Notes under the pieces: generated by a model
What the model was told of the DNA's origin: nothing
What the model saw: the letters and a program-made list of their open reading frames with translations, nothing else
Databases searched by the model: none
Assembly (NCBI GenBank): GCA_942490985.1
Contig: CALNYW010000003.1
Location: 62,001 to 126,000, forward strand
DNA length: 64,000 bases
Direction of reading: 5' to 3'
From: Thiosocius sp942490985
GTDB taxonomy: Bacteria; Pseudomonadota; Gammaproteobacteria; Chromatiales; Chromatiaceae
Shown here: positions 24,005-31,837 of the stretch, in pieces
Layout of the letters: each line of letters opens with the position of its first letter
Position numbering within the stretch: position 1 is the first letter of the stretch
Program-made: the position numbers and the translations under genes

Positions 24005-25828
24005 TTGATTATTCCCGGAATCACCGGCGTCTTCGGTGCCGTCGATGAAGCAAGCTATATCAGCCGGTTACCGGAAGCCCTGCGCTCTTTTGGCGGCAAT
24101 ACCGAGAACCCGCCGCTGAAAACCGGCGGATTTCTCGCCGCGCACGCCAAGGGCAGCACGTTTACTGAAGGCGACGTGAGTTGCGTAGTCGTCGGCAACC
24201 TGGATTGGTTGACTGTGGAAATTGCAGATATCCAATCCAAGCGCGGAGAAGGCGCCGCTTTGCTAACTGCGTATCGTCAGCACGGAAAAGCCCTGTTCGA
24301 CAAGATTGGCGGCCGCTTTGCATTTGCCCTCTGGGATCATGCAAAGAGATTCGGTCTCGTTGCAACGGACAAATTCGCCCAGATCCCGATCTACTGGTCA
24401 CCCTTAGCGCAAGACCAATTGGTTTTCGCGCCCACGGCTACGGCTGTTCGCCTGCTCGGTGGTATCGACACCAGGCTCGATGAACAGGGCATCTTCAACT
24501 ATCTGTACTTTCACATGGTGCCTGGCCCGGGCACTGTTTTCCGCAACGTAAACAAACTTTCGGCGGGTCACGCGATTGCTATTGAAGAAGCTGAAATCCA
24601 GATTTTCCGTTACTGGCAACCTGACTTTCGAGAACAGGCCGATGCGTCGATGCGCGATGCGTCTGAGGAAATGCTCGGCCTGTTGTCCAGCTCTATAGAT
24701 CGTCTGAGGCGCGGGACTGACACGGGTGCCTTTTTGAGTGGCGGTCTCGACAGTTCATCTGTCTCAGGTCTGTTGGCTAGACAGCAACCGAAACCCAATA
24801 CTTACTCCATCGGTTTCGATGCAGAGGGCTACGACGAGATTCATTTTGCCCGCTTGGCCAGCGAGTCGTTCGACACGAGATTCAACACCTATTATGTGAC
24901 ACCTGCAGACGTCCTATCAGCGCTGCCCAAAATCGCAGCGGCTTATGACGAGCCGTTCGGCAACTCGTCTGCACTGCCTGCCTATTTTTGCGCACGCTTC
25001 GCGGCGGATGATGGTCGCGGCCGCCTGCTGGCTGGTGACGGTGGCGATGAGCTGTTTGCCGGCAACGAGCGCTACCTGAAACAAACAGTTTTCGAACGCT
25101 ACAAGGACATCCCAGGCTGGGTCCGACAGGGACTCCTGGAGCCTCTTGTCAGCCGGCTTCCATCGAGTGTACCCAAAGCTGGAAAAGCGCGGTCTTATAT
25201 CGACCAGGCCAAGACACCGCTGCCAGATCGACTACAAACCTATAATTTCCTCAATCGACACCCGATGGGTGAAATAATTGCGCCATCTCTGCTCGAGGCC
25301 GTCGACACCGACTATCCGTTGCGTTTGGAACGCGGGTTGTTTGATGAACCACGCAACGCTTCGCTACTGAACCGCATGCTGTATCTGGATTGGCATCATA
25401 CCCTGGCCGACAACGATCTGCGCAAGGTGAATCGCATGTGCCAACTGGCCGGTATCGAAGTGGAATACCCGATGCTGGACGATCGGCTGGTTGAATTTTC
25501 CACGCGCGTATCGTCTTCCCGAAAAATGCACCGTGGTCAACTGCGAGGCTTCTACAAGCAAGCTGTGTCGGGGTTGCTGCCGGACGAAATAATCAACAAA
25601 CGCAAGCAGGGATTTGGTTTGCCGTTCGGGGTTTGGATGGCAAACGACAACGACCTCCAAACCCTGGCAGCCGATTATCTGGCGAGTTTACGTAAGCGCG
25701 ACTTTGTAACGCCTGCATTTCTCGATGAACTCATGCGACTGCATCGCGCAAAACATGCCGGCTACTACGGTGAAATGATCTGGATCCTCGTCATCCTTGC
25801 AATGTGGCTGGAGGTCCACGGGCTGTAA
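24005..25828 (+). CDS. asparagine-synthetase-like protein without the glutaminase nucleophile
   Basis: A 607-residue two-domain protein with an N-terminal Ntn amidotransferase-like domain (about 1-190) and a C-terminal ATP-pyrophosphatase synthetase domain. The synthetase half is intact: FLSGGLDSSSVSG (about 244-256), AGDGGDELFAGNERY, EVEYPMLDDRLVEF and NKRKQGFGLPFG. The N-terminus reads (M)IIPGITGVFG. The start is TTG 24005, with AAGGAG six bases upstream and an in-frame stop directly before it. Aligned with MCGIxG of true class II amidotransferases, the catalytic Cys2 is a proline and two residues precede it. It should not use glutamine. Beta-lactam synthetases and related enzymes show the same loss, so amide or lactam formation on an adenylated acid is possible (inference). 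Confidence 0.8.
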   Translation: MIIPGITGVFGAVDEASYISRLPEALRSFGGNTENPPLKTGGFLAAHAKGSTFTEGDVSCVVVGNLDWLTVEIADIQSKRGEGAALLTAYRQHGKALFDKIGGRFAFALWDHAKRFGLVATDKFAQIPIYWSPLAQDQLVFAPTATAVRLLGGIDTRLDEQGIFNYLYFHMVPGPGTVFRNVNKLSAGHAIAIEEAEIQIFRYWQPDFREQADASMRDASEEMLGLLSSSIDRLRRGTDTGAFLSGGLDSSSVSGLLARQQPKPNTYSIGFDAEGYDEIHFARLASESFDTRFNTYYVTPADVLSALPKIAAAYDEPFGNSSALPAYFCARFAADDGRGRLLAGDGGDELFAGNERYLKQTVFERYKDIPGWVRQGLLEPLVSRLPSSVPKAGKARSYIDQAKTPLPDRLQTYNFLNRHPMGEIIAPSLLEAVDTDYPLRLERGLFDEPRNASLLNRMLYLDWHHTLADNDLRKVNRMCQLAGIEVEYPMLDDRLVEFSTRVSSSRKMHRGQLRGFYKQAVSGLLPDEIINKRKQGFGLPFGVWMANDNDLQTLAADYLASLRKRDFVTPAFLDELMRLHRAKHAGYYGEMIWILVILAMWLEVHGL

Positions 25829-25928
25829 CCTGCTACGCGTTGCACAAGGCGCGAGCCCGCATCGAAGGGCCAACGGATTTTCAGAAGCGCACAAATGACA
25901 GCCTGTTAAGCGCTACCAACCGAATCGC

Positions 25929-26639
25929 TTAACCAAACTCTTTGCTAATCTGCTCCAGGCTCGTGTGTCGAACATCCTTCCCCTTCACAAAGAAAATGAT
26001 GTACTCAGAGATATTGCAGCAGCGATCCCCGATTCTTTCCAGCGCGCGTGCCGCCCAGATCAAATCCATCACGCTCGGTATAGAGCGCGGGTCCTCCATC
26101 ATGAAGGTTATGCTCTGACGCATAATGCTCTCGTATTCTCGGTCAATGTCGGTATCTTCATGTGCGACGGCGATTGCGGCGTCGACATCCATGCGCGCGA
26201 ACGCATCGAGTACGCGATGTAGCATGCCCTGAACCAGTAAACCCAAATGCGCTATCTGGCCAAACCGGTTGTGCCCGGTCTCATTGTTTGACGCAGGAAG
26301 GGCCATCCGCGCGATCTTTTTTGCCTCGTCGCCGATACGTTCTAGATCCGCGGTCATCTTGATTATGGCCAGCACCAATCGCAGATCGCTTGCACTCGGT
26401 TTGCGCAAGGCCAATATCTGCGTGCAGCGCTCGTCGATTTCGACATCGTATGCATTTACTTTAATGTCGTTAGAAACCACAGTCTCTGCCGGATTTGACT
26501 GCGCCCGGTTCAGCGCGTCGATGGCGAGACGAAGTTGTTGCTCCACCAGCCCCCCCATTATCAATACCCGCGAGCGCACCTCTTCCAACTCCGTGTTGAA
26601 CTGCTGGGAGTAGTGTTGTTTAAAATCCGACGAATCCAT
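25929..26639 (-). CDS. phoU: phosphate signalling regulator PhoU
   Basis: A 236-residue all-helical protein that damps PhoR/PhoB signalling and interacts with the Pst phosphate importer. It has two PhoU repeats with the metal-binding E/DxxxD motifs, seen in ADLERIGDEAKKIAR and ALERIGDRCCNISEY. MDSSDFKQHYSQQFN and DAFARMDVDAA match E. coli PhoU closely. The start is ATG 26639; an earlier in-frame start at 26681 adds 14 unlikely residues. It is the third gene of a phoB-phoR-phoU string; no pstSCAB genes are present in the window. Confidence 0.92.
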   Translation of the reverse strand: MDSSDFKQHYSQQFNTELEEVRSRVLIMGGLVEQQLRLAIDALNRAQSNPAETVVSNDIKVNAYDVEIDERCTQILALRKPSASDLRLVLAIIKMTADLERIGDEAKKIARMALPASNNETGHNRFGQIAHLGLLVQGMLHRVLDAFARMDVDAAIAVAHEDTDIDREYESIMRQSITFMMEDPRSIPSVMDLIWAARALERIGDRCCNISEYIIFFVKGKDVRHTSLEQISKEFG

Positions 26640-26712
26640 AGTGTTCTCTATGCGCTGGCGCGGCGGTATTTTGGTAAGCAAAGCGATGGCCTAGGCGGGC
26701 AGATTGACGCCA

Positions 26713-28008
26713 TCAGCAAACCAGCCGACTTGCCGGAAATACACAGGCGAACTCACTACCCAAGCCCTTCTCGCTTTTTATATTCAGCCGCGCTTCATGG
26801 TGATGTAAAATGTGTTTCACGATTGCCAAGCCGAGGCCGGTACCGCCTTGTTCCCTCGATCTGCCGGCGTCAACCCGGTAAAAACGTTCCGTCAGGCGTG
26901 GCAGGTGAGTTTTTTCAATCCCCTCGCCGTCGTCTATGACGCGCAAGACCCCCTGCCCGGCTTGATTCTCCCAACGCAGAATGACGTTGCCGCCGGCCGG
27001 TGTATGTTTAACGGCATTCACCACCAGGTTGGACACCGCGCTGCGAAGCTGGTTCGCATCTCCCCGTAACCGGCAGGCCGACTTGATTTCAACCTTCACG
27101 GCCGGGCCATCGGCACGCAAGGATGTGCATTCGTCAACAACCGACGCCAAGACCTCAGACATGCTGACCTCGTCGGTCGCATTCGTTGCGCTGGCGTTTT
27201 CCAAGCGGGCGAGCAGCAGGAGGTCCTCGACAATCTGCCGCATTCTCGCGGCCTGTTGCTCCATTAGCTCCAGCGGTCTGTTGAAACTATCGAGATCGCC
27301 AGCCTGGCCATTGCGAAGATTCTCGATAAAGCCACTGATCACCGTCAAAGGCGTGCGTAATTCATGTGAAACGTTGGCAACGAAATCCTTGCGCATCCGC
27401 TCGTGTCGCAACCGTTCGGTGATGTCTTGAGCCAGTATCAAGCGCTGTCCATCACCATAGGGCGTTACCCGGATATCAAGCTGGCGAGAAGTATTCCCCG
27501 GAGCGGTGATTTGCAGCGTCTGCCCGGTCGTCTGTGACCTCAGGAATCCGACCATTTCGGGCGTGCGAACGAGATTCAACACCGGCTGCCCGATATCTTT
27601 AGCAGCTTGCAGGCCCAGCAGCCGGCTTGCCGCTTCGTTGAACCAGAGAATACAGCCGTTGGCATCAATCGCGACCGCGGCATCGGGCAGGGCCGCTGTC
27701 GACGCAGCATATTCATTGACGAGTTTCGAAAGGCGCTTCTCTCGTTGCGTGTGACGTCGTGAGATTCGGGCAACCCTTGCATAGACCTGGCCCCAGGGAC
27801 TGGAATTAGTGGGAATAGGCTGGGTCTCGGGGTCACCCAACCAGAGTATGAGGCGGTGCAGATTGTAAAGGTGGTACAGAATGTAGGCTGCCAGCGCCAG
27901 CACCAGGGACAGGGCGACAGCATTGAACGCCGCCCCCAGCAACCAGGCGAATAGCGTCAGCAGGCCAATGCGCCAAGCTTCTTGTGCCCACCCCAGTTTG
28001 GCGTTCAA
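26713..28008 (-). CDS. phoR: phosphate regulon sensor kinase PhoR
   Basis: A 431-residue inner-membrane histidine kinase. The N-terminal hydrophobic hairpin (about 12-45) is followed by a charged linker and a PAS domain (about 100-190, ILWFNEAASRLLGL). The phosphorylated His is H215 in ANVSHELRTPLTVISG, and the ATP lid has IDDGEGI and GGTGLGLAIVKHIL. It phosphorylates PhoB when phosphate is scarce. The start overlaps the phoB stop (ATGA at 28005-28008), so the two are coupled. Confidence 0.93.
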   Translation of the reverse strand: MNAKLGWAQEAWRIGLLTLFAWLLGAAFNAVALSLVLALAAYILYHLYNLHRLILWLGDPETQPIPTNSSPWGQVYARVARISRRHTQREKRLSKLVNEYAASTAALPDAAVAIDANGCILWFNEAASRLLGLQAAKDIGQPVLNLVRTPEMVGFLRSQTTGQTLQITAPGNTSRQLDIRVTPYGDGQRLILAQDITERLRHERMRKDFVANVSHELRTPLTVISGFIENLRNGQAGDLDSFNRPLELMEQQAARMRQIVEDLLLLARLENASATNATDEVSMSEVLASVVDECTSLRADGPAVKVEIKSACRLRGDANQLRSAVSNLVVNAVKHTPAGGNVILRWENQAGQGVLRVIDDGEGIEKTHLPRLTERFYRVDAGRSREQGGTGLGLAIVKHILHHHEARLNIKSEKGLGSEFACVFPASRLVC

Positions 28009-28700
28009 TTCGGCCTGACAGAAAAACGGTAGCCAACCCCCCTTACCGTCTGCACCAAGCTATCGAGTTCTTGCGGTTCGAGTACCTTCCGCAGCCGGCG
28101 TATATGTACATCGACGGTCCGCTCTTCGATATACACGTTACGTCCCCATACGAGATCGAGGAGCTGGGCGCGAGAATAGACGCGTTCTTGATGAGTCAGA
28201 AAAAAGTGCAATAGCTTGAACTCCGTGGGACCCAAGCTTAACAGTGTCTCTCCAGCGATCACGCGATGCTGCACCAGGTCCATCTCCAGGCGGTGGTCTA
28301 CCCGAATCAACTCACTGCCGTCGCTGCCAGCTCGCCGCAACACCGCTTTGATCCGCGCCAGGAGCTCGCGCGTTGAAAATGGCTTGGTGACGTAGTCGTC
28401 AACACCCGCTTCCAGACCCTGAACCTTGTTGTGCTCATCATCTCGCGCGGTCAGCATGATGACAGGAACGGACGAGGACTGGTCATCACGCTTCAGCCAT
28501 TTGGCAAACTCCAGACCACTCATCCCCGGCAACATCCAGTCGAGCAGGATAAGCGACGGTAGCCGGTCGCCAACGACCCGCTGCGCTTCCTCAGCGGTCG
28601 CCGATTCTATCGCCTCGTACCCTGCGCCAATCAGCGTCGCCGCCAACAACTCGCGCACAGCCGACTCATCTTCAACGATCAAAATCTGGGTAATCGCCAC
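28005..28700 (-). CDS. phoB: phosphate regulon response regulator PhoB
   Basis: A 231-residue OmpR/PhoB-type regulator. The receiver domain begins ITQILIVEDESAVREL, with the phospho-acceptor Asp in LILLDWMLPG, MLTARDD and KPFSTRELLARIKAVLRR. The C-terminal winged helix carries RTVDVHIRRLRKVLEP and TVRGVGYRFS. GTG 28700 with a GGGG-type site gives the usual length; the open frame continues to 28763 but adds an atypical head. It binds Pho boxes upstream of phosphate-scavenging genes; no Pho box was recognised in this window. Confidence 0.92.
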   Translation of the reverse strand: MAITQILIVEDESAVRELLAATLIGAGYEAIESATAEEAQRVVGDRLPSLILLDWMLPGMSGLEFAKWLKRDDQSSSVPVIMLTARDDEHNKVQGLEAGVDDYVTKPFSTRELLARIKAVLRRAGSDGSELIRVDHRLEMDLVQHRVIAGETLLSLGPTEFKLLHFFLTHQERVYSRAQLLDLVWGRNVYIEERTVDVHIRRLRKVLEPQELDSLVQTVRGVGYRFSVRPN

Positions 28701-28775
28701 AACGCCCCGGTTAGTCAAACAGCAAACGCTCGACATTAGATCCCGGGGATATGACAATTCCATGACTATCTGGGG

Positions 28776-29735
28776 TCAGCGCAACAGCATCTGCGAATCG
28801 AGGCCGGCAAAACGCGAAATGGCTTGACCCATCGCTGCACCAAGGCGGTCGGCGAGGCGTTTGATCGGATCCTCTTTCGCGGTGAAATCAACGAGGTCTT
28901 CAGCGCCCACCACTTCTCGGGCGACATAGCTGGCGCTGCCAATAGCATCGGCCAAGCCGAGTTCGATGCCTTTTTCTCCGTTCCAGAACAGGCCACTGAA
29001 GAGCACGTCGTCGCTACCGTTGAGCTTGTCCCCCCGCCCAGACTTGACGGCGTCAATGAACGTCTCATGCAAGGTATCCAGGAGATCCTTGACGTGCACC
29101 TGATCGAAGCCGTCGAGCGGACTGAACGGATCCAGGATGCCCTTGTGTTCTCCTGCCGTGAGGAGCCGACGCTCGACGCCGAGTTCTTCCATCGCATCGA
29201 CAAAACCGAAACCGTTGATTAAAACGCCAATCGACCCGATCAGGCTTGATTCATTGACGTAGATTTCATCGGCTGCAGCGGCAACGTAATACCCGCCCGA
29301 GGCGCAGATATCACTGACGACCGCGTACAACGGGATATCGGGGTATTTTTCGCGGAGGCGCAGGATCTCTTTATGCATATAGCTCGACTGTACCGGCGAG
29401 CCCCCCGGCGAATTGATGCGCAGGATCACCGCCTTGGTGTTCTCGTCTTCAAATGCATCGCGCAAACCGGTGACGACGTTGTCCGCTGAGGCCTTCTCGC
29501 CCGGCGCAATCAGCCCCTCGAGTTCCACTAATGCCGTATGCCCCTCGTCTGTTTTTACAGTTTCCGACCAATCCTTCGGCAGCAGCAGGAACAACAAGCC
29601 GCCAATGTAGGCAAAGGTCAGCAGCTTGAAGAAGATGCCCCATCGCCTGGTCTTGCGTCGCTCCGCCAATGCGTCCGTGGCCAGTTTTTCAACCAGGTCG
29701 CGATGCCATTCGTTGCTGTTGTTATCCCGTTCCAT
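28776..29735 (-). CDS. sppA: signal peptide peptidase SppA (S49 family)
   Basis: A membrane-anchored serine protease of 319 aa, the short (single-domain) SppA type. One N-terminal helix (about 36-52) is followed by the protease fold. The Ser/Lys dyad can be placed at Ser146 in DICASGGYYVA and Lys198 in TAGEHKGILDPF, with RINSPGGSPV forming the oxyanion region. It degrades leftover signal peptides in the membrane. The start is ATG 29735, overlapping the end of the HAD gene by 14 bases. It belongs to the conserved rluC-HAD-sppA string. Confidence 0.9.
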   Translation of the reverse strand: MERDNNSNEWHRDLVEKLATDALAERRKTRRWGIFFKLLTFAYIGGLLFLLLPKDWSETVKTDEGHTALVELEGLIAPGEKASADNVVTGLRDAFEDENTKAVILRINSPGGSPVQSSYMHKEILRLREKYPDIPLYAVVSDICASGGYYVAAAADEIYVNESSLIGSIGVLINGFGFVDAMEELGVERRLLTAGEHKGILDPFSPLDGFDQVHVKDLLDTLHETFIDAVKSGRGDKLNGSDDVLFSGLFWNGEKGIELGLADAIGSASYVAREVVGAEDLVDFTAKEDPIKRLADRLGAAMGQAISRFAGLDSQMLLR

Positions 29736-30411
29736 CTGTGTAGCTCTCAATTGGTTGCTGTAAGGGATGGCCGATCCAATCTGAAAAAGCAAAGAGATCG
29801 GCCACACATGTCATCGCACCCGCTGCCATCAATCGTTCTCGCGTGTGCACCCCATGCTCAATCCCAACCGCGTCGACCTTGGCACTGCCCGCCATTTGCA
29901 TGTCGTATTCGGTGTCACCAACGACGACAGCCCGGTCTGGCGCCGTATCGAGGTCGGTCAGGATTTCCAGCAGCATCTGCGGATGGGGTTTCGAGTGTGC
30001 TTCGTCAGCGCAGCGAGTGACGTGAAACAGTTCGGTCAGCCCGCTTTCGTCGAGCGCACGATCAAGACCACGTCGGCTCTTTCCCGTCGCTACCGCGAGC
30101 AAGAAGCCTGATTGGTGCAGGGAAGCGACGAGCGATGTTGCGCCGCTGAACATCGTTGCGGACGTCACCTTGTTGTCCATCCAGTGCACCCGATAGGCCT
30201 CTACCAATGCGGCTTGCGCCGGCGAGCTTACGTCGGGGAACAGCCTGGTCATCGCGTCATCCAGACCCAGCCCGATGATGTCCCGCGATGCCGCCACCGA
30301 GGGTACCGGCAAGCCGACATCACGGGCAGCATTTTGCAGGCAGTCGACTATTCTGGCCTCTGAGTTCATCAAAGTCCCGTCCCAGTCAAAAACGATCAGG
30401 TCGTAATTCAT
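29722..30411 (-). CDS. HAD-IA family phosphatase (phosphoglycolate-phosphatase-like)
   Basis: A 229-residue haloacid dehalogenase-type hydrolase. Motif I is VFDWDGTLMNSEA with the nucleophile Asp, motif II is VATGKSRRGLD, and motifs III-IV are KPHPQMLLEIL and VVVGDTEYDMQMA. The cap domain lies between motifs I and II. The exact substrate is unknown; phosphoglycolate or other small phosphoesters are usual. Its start overlaps the rluC stop (ATGA) and its end overlaps sppA, so the three are co-expressed. The same order is known in Pseudomonas. Confidence 0.85.
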   Translation of the reverse strand: MNYDLIVFDWDGTLMNSEARIVDCLQNAARDVGLPVPSVAASRDIIGLGLDDAMTRLFPDVSSPAQAALVEAYRVHWMDNKVTSATMFSGATSLVASLHQSGFLLAVATGKSRRGLDRALDESGLTELFHVTRCADEAHSKPHPQMLLEILTDLDTAPDRAVVVGDTEYDMQMAGSAKVDAVGIEHGVHTRERLMAAGAMTCVADLFAFSDWIGHPLQQPIESYTDGTG

Positions 30412-31364
30412 TGCTCTCGCGCCAATTTATTTAGCAAGGCCGCCAGGTCTTTGGGCAGCGGCGCTTCTATCGAAAACGCTTCGCCACTGTCCGGCCAGGT
30501 GAACGCCAGGCGTGCCGCGTGCAAGAACAGGCGCTTCAGCCCGTTATCACGGTAAAGCCGGTTAGTTGCCTCGTCCCCATACTTCGGATCGCCGATTATC
30601 GGTCCAAGGCTGGCCGAAGCGTGCACGCGGATTTGATGCGTCCGACCGGTTTCGAGCTCCGCACTGACGAGCGTTGCATCCTTAAAACGTTCGACGACCT
30701 TAAACCGGGTCGCAGCGACTTTTCCCTCGGGATCTATACGGACGACCCGTTCACCACCACGCAGGGTGTTTTTGCGCAGTGGAAGATCGACCCGCCATGT
30801 GTCACGGCGAGCCCGACCCTGCAGCAGAGCTCGATAAGTTTTTTTAATAGCCCCTTCTCGTTGAAGACCCTGCAGTTGCCTCAGGGCACTGCGACGCTTG
30901 GCGAGCATCAGGCAACCCGATGTTTCACGGTCCAAGCGATGCACCAGTTCGATAAAATCGTGCTCGCCACGAGACGCCCGCATCGCCTCGATTACCCCGA
31001 ATGACACCCCGCTCCCACCGTGAACCGCAATCCCGCTCGGTTTGTCGAGCACCAAAAACCGCTGGTCTTCGAAAATGACGGCATCTTGCATCGTGCGAAC
31101 CAGACCGTCGGGGACCTGTCCGGTGTTCCGCTCGGCCACCCTGACGGGCGGAATTCGCACGATATCGCCGTTGCTCAGGCGTCTGTCGGGCTTGCAGCGA
31201 CCCTTGTTTACCCTGACTTCACCGCGACGCAGCACCCGGTAGACCCAGCTGCGCGGGACCCCTTTCAGCACGGCCATGAGGTAGTTATCGACCCGCTGTC
31301 CGGCGTTGCGCTCGTCGATCGTGACCAGCCTGACCTGCGTGGCGCCAGCGGATTCTTTGCTCAT
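30408..31364 (-). CDS. rluC: 23S rRNA pseudouridine synthase RluC
   Basis: A 318-residue RluA-family pseudouridine synthase, which in E. coli modifies 23S rRNA positions 955, 2504 and 2580. An N-terminal S4 RNA-binding domain (about 15-75, QRVDNYLMAVLKGVPRSWVYR) precedes the catalytic domain, whose Asp is in VHRLDRETSGCLMLAK. The RTHQIRVHASASLGPIIGD motif follows. The start MSKESAGATQ at 31364 is preferred over an upstream frame to 31433. It diverges from rne, an arrangement shared with E. coli and Pseudomonas, which fixes the identity as RluC rather than RluD. Confidence 0.9.
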   Translation of the reverse strand: MSKESAGATQVRLVTIDERNAGQRVDNYLMAVLKGVPRSWVYRVLRRGEVRVNKGRCKPDRRLSNGDIVRIPPVRVAERNTGQVPDGLVRTMQDAVIFEDQRFLVLDKPSGIAVHGGSGVSFGVIEAMRASRGEHDFIELVHRLDRETSGCLMLAKRRSALRQLQGLQREGAIKKTYRALLQGRARRDTWRVDLPLRKNTLRGGERVVRIDPEGKVAATRFKVVERFKDATLVSAELETGRTHQIRVHASASLGPIIGDPKYGDEATNRLYRDNGLKRLFLHAARLAFTWPDSGEAFSIEAPLPKDLAALLNKLAREQ

Positions 31365-31837
31365 GTTACGTAGATCTCTGCGAAAATTGACGCATCTGAC
31401 TGATAGTCTGATATATTTTGCATACGTCCTCATAGCCGCGCGCCGCGATTTCGGGGTTGGCCAGACGCAGGGGATGAAAGAATTAAGCGCTGCGGATAGT
31501 TATTGCTGCAGCATTTTGAAGCGCATATCTGTGCGGTGCAAACCCGACCTCGCTGATGCAACGGCATCGACAGAACAAGTCGGGACACCGTCGCCGGATC
31601 GCCTGCAAGCGGTCCCCGCGACGTGCGCTGGAACACAAGAGCCGACTGCCGCCTCGACCGTGATGACGGTCGACATGAGAACGATCAGCAGTCGCTCAAG
31701 AAATAGCACTTGTCCCAAAGGACAGCGGCGACCTTTCGTGATGCTCCAAGCTGTCACGAAACTGCTCGCGCCAAATCGGTGGAAACCGTGGCGACCGCCG
31801 CTGCCCAAAAAAGGGACAAGGCAAGGAACAGACAATA
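31365..31837. other. rluC-rne divergent region with the long rne leader
   Basis: A 473-bp stretch with no supportable gene. It must contain the divergent promoters of rluC and rne. If rne starts near the A/T-rich stretch around 31387-31425, its untranslated leader would be about 410 nt. In E. coli a 361-nt rne leader lets RNase E limit its own synthesis. A similar feedback leader is inferred here from length and position; no conserved hairpin was confirmed. Confidence 0.5.
31387..31417 (+). promoter_or_regulatory. weak candidate promoter for rne
   Basis: TTGACG, a 19-bp spacer, then TATATT. The hexamers are good (five of six each), but the spacer is longer than ideal. It is the only A/T-rich promoter-like stretch seen upstream of rne on the plus strand, and would give a leader of about 410 nt. 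Confidence 0.3.

Noticed and set aside
24005..25828. Assignment as ordinary glutamine-hydrolysing asparagine synthetase (asnB)
   Set aside because: The N-terminal nucleophile Cys is a Pro, and the gene belongs to a ligase/decarboxylase/ACP cluster.
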